The notes under the pieces: model-generated
What the model was told of the DNA's origin: nothing
What the model saw: only the letters and a program-made list of their open reading frames with translations
The model's database searches: none
Part shown: positions 5,216 through 6,004 of the stretch, in pieces
Layout: each line of letters opens with the position of its first letter
Numbering within the stretch: position 1 is the stretch's first letter
Assembly (NCBI GenBank): GCA_002505495.1
Contig: DAVI01000073.1
Span: 313 to 6,316, forward strand
From: Euryarchaeota archaeon UBA59
GTDB taxonomy: Archaea; Thermoplasmatota; Poseidoniia; Poseidoniales; Thalassarchaeaceae
Direction: 5' to 3'
Length of the DNA: 6,004 bases
Program-made: the position numbers and the translations under genes

Positions 5216-6004
5216 TCAGGAAAGGGCGTTCACGGCATCGCTGAAGATATCGGTGAAGTGTCTGCACTCTTCTTCGGTGTTGTAGAGGTAGACGGAAGTC
5301 CGCAAGCTACCAGCCATCAGATTACGCGCTTGGAACCAACCGTTGACGCAGTGGAAGCCGCTGCGAACCATGACTCCACCCGCCTCGTCGAGTACGATGG
5401 CGAGGTCGTGCACATCGCACCCTTCTACGGTCAGCGCGGTTATTCCCGCTCTAGCCGCGGCATCCGCAGGGCCAATCAAGTCCACCCCGGAGATTCCGGC
5501 CACACCATCGGTGATGATGCGATTCAAGGCGACTTCATGCTCCTGAAGTTCAGCCAAATCTATTCGGTTGAGGTACTCGATTGCCGCCCCAGTTCCGGCG
5601 ATTCCCGCATAGTGGCCCAGTCCGCCCTCAAGCCGCGCCGGGCCGGGCACGAAGTCCAGCGTGGTTTCGCTCGCCATTGAGACTGTCTGACCACCACCCG
5701 AGATGGTTTCGAGATTCGCCAATGACTCCTCCCTTCCCCATAGTACCCCCATTCCACTAGGACCGAGCATCTTGTGGAGGCTGAAGGCGAGGTAGTCGCA
5801 GTCGAGGGTGGAGACGTCAGTAGGTGAATGGGGCACGCTCTGGGCTCCGTCGACGAGAACAATCGCACCGTGGTCGTGAGCAATCTTGCAAATCTCCGGG
5901 ACCGGGACCGAGACGCCGTCCAGATTGCCTAACTGTGCCACTGCGACCAAGCGGAGTGATGCGCCCGCTTTTGCGCACGCGGCCTCGAACGCTTCGAGGT
6001 CGAA
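5216..6004 (-). CDS. SufS-like cysteine desulfurase / class V aminotransferase (N-terminal part outside window)
   Basis: PLP-dependent enzymes of this group remove sulfur from cysteine as a persulfide for Fe-S clusters and other thio-cofactors. The visible 262 residues are the C-terminal two-thirds; about 145 residues are missing compared with a typical 405-residue SufS. VDGAQSVPHSPTDV (51-64) gives the Asp that contacts the PLP ring nitrogen. FSLHKMLGPSGMGVLWG (74-90) holds the Schiff-base lysine, Lys78. VRSGFHCVNGWF (213-224) carries the persulfide-forming Cys219, and SLRTSVYLYNTEEE (233-246) is the usual C-terminal signature. Two motifs deviate from SufS: RLEGGLGH replaces RFExGTPx, and HCVNG replaces HCAQP. 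A TTG at 5950 is internal, since 18 further codons are open to the window edge. No sufB, sufC, sufD or sufE gene is visible here. Other class V enzymes remain possible, though the Cys motif favours a desulfurase. Confidence 0.88.
   Translation of the reverse strand, partial: FDLEAFEAACAKAGASLRLVAVAQLGNLDGVSVPVPEICKIAHDHGAIVLVDGAQSVPHSPTDVSTLDCDYLAFSLHKMLGPSGMGVLWGREESLANLETISGGGQTVSMASETTLDFVPGPARLEGGLGHYAGIAGTGAAIEYLNRIDLAELQEHEVALNRIITDGVAGISGVDLIGPADAAARAGITALTVEGCDVHDLAIVLDEAGGVMVRSGFHCVNGWFQARNLMAGSLRTSVYLYNTEEECRHFTDIFSDAVNALS

Overview
The window looks like ordinary coding DNA from a euryarchaeon, most likely an uncultured marine lineage such as Marine Group II (Poseidoniales). The two main reasons are a DtdA/GEK1-type D-aminoacyl-tRNA deacylase, which occurs in archaea and plants rather than bacteria, and a zinc-ribbon protein of the euryarchaeal HVO_0476 family. 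The moderately high GC, acidic proteins and very short intergenic spaces fit but do not prove this. The lineage is an inference from family recognition; no database search was run.

Layout, left to right. On the plus strand, positions 3-380 hold the C-terminal part of a multi-spanning membrane protein. It overlaps the dtdA reading frame, whose Shine-Dalgarno lies inside the membrane-protein gene (dtdA start 383, stop 1360). A 59-base gap with a perfect inverted repeat leads to a monofunctional FAD-type proline dehydrogenase (1420-2397). A 28-base convergent gap separates it from the zinc-ribbon gene on the minus strand (2426-3154). That gene diverges from a class I SAM-dependent methyltransferase gene on the plus strand (3211-4002). 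The methyltransferase stop codon directly abuts the stop codon of a membrane-anchored subtilisin-like protease on the minus strand (4003 to about 5127-5196). Upstream of the protease on the same strand is the C-terminal two-thirds of a SufS-like class V aminotransferase/cysteine desulfurase, cut by the window edge (5216-6004). A short perfect hairpin fills the gap between these two genes.

The genes do not form one obvious pathway. They are housekeeping (tRNA proofreading, sulfur mobilisation), amino-acid catabolism (proline oxidation), extracellular proteolysis, and two poorly defined proteins (zinc ribbon and methyltransferase). Surface proteolysis plus proline oxidation would fit a protein- and peptide-consuming heterotroph, but that link is an inference.

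No tRNA, rRNA, CRISPR array, insertion sequence or clear archaeal TATA/BRE promoter was seen. No stretch over 300 bases lacks a gene. I see no convincing novel multi-gene system. The points most worth a second look are the altered active-site serine motif and apparent lack of a propeptide in the protease, the divergent motifs of the cysteine desulfurase, a Gly/Pro-rich insertion in the proline dehydrogenase, and two short inverted repeats in intergenic gaps.
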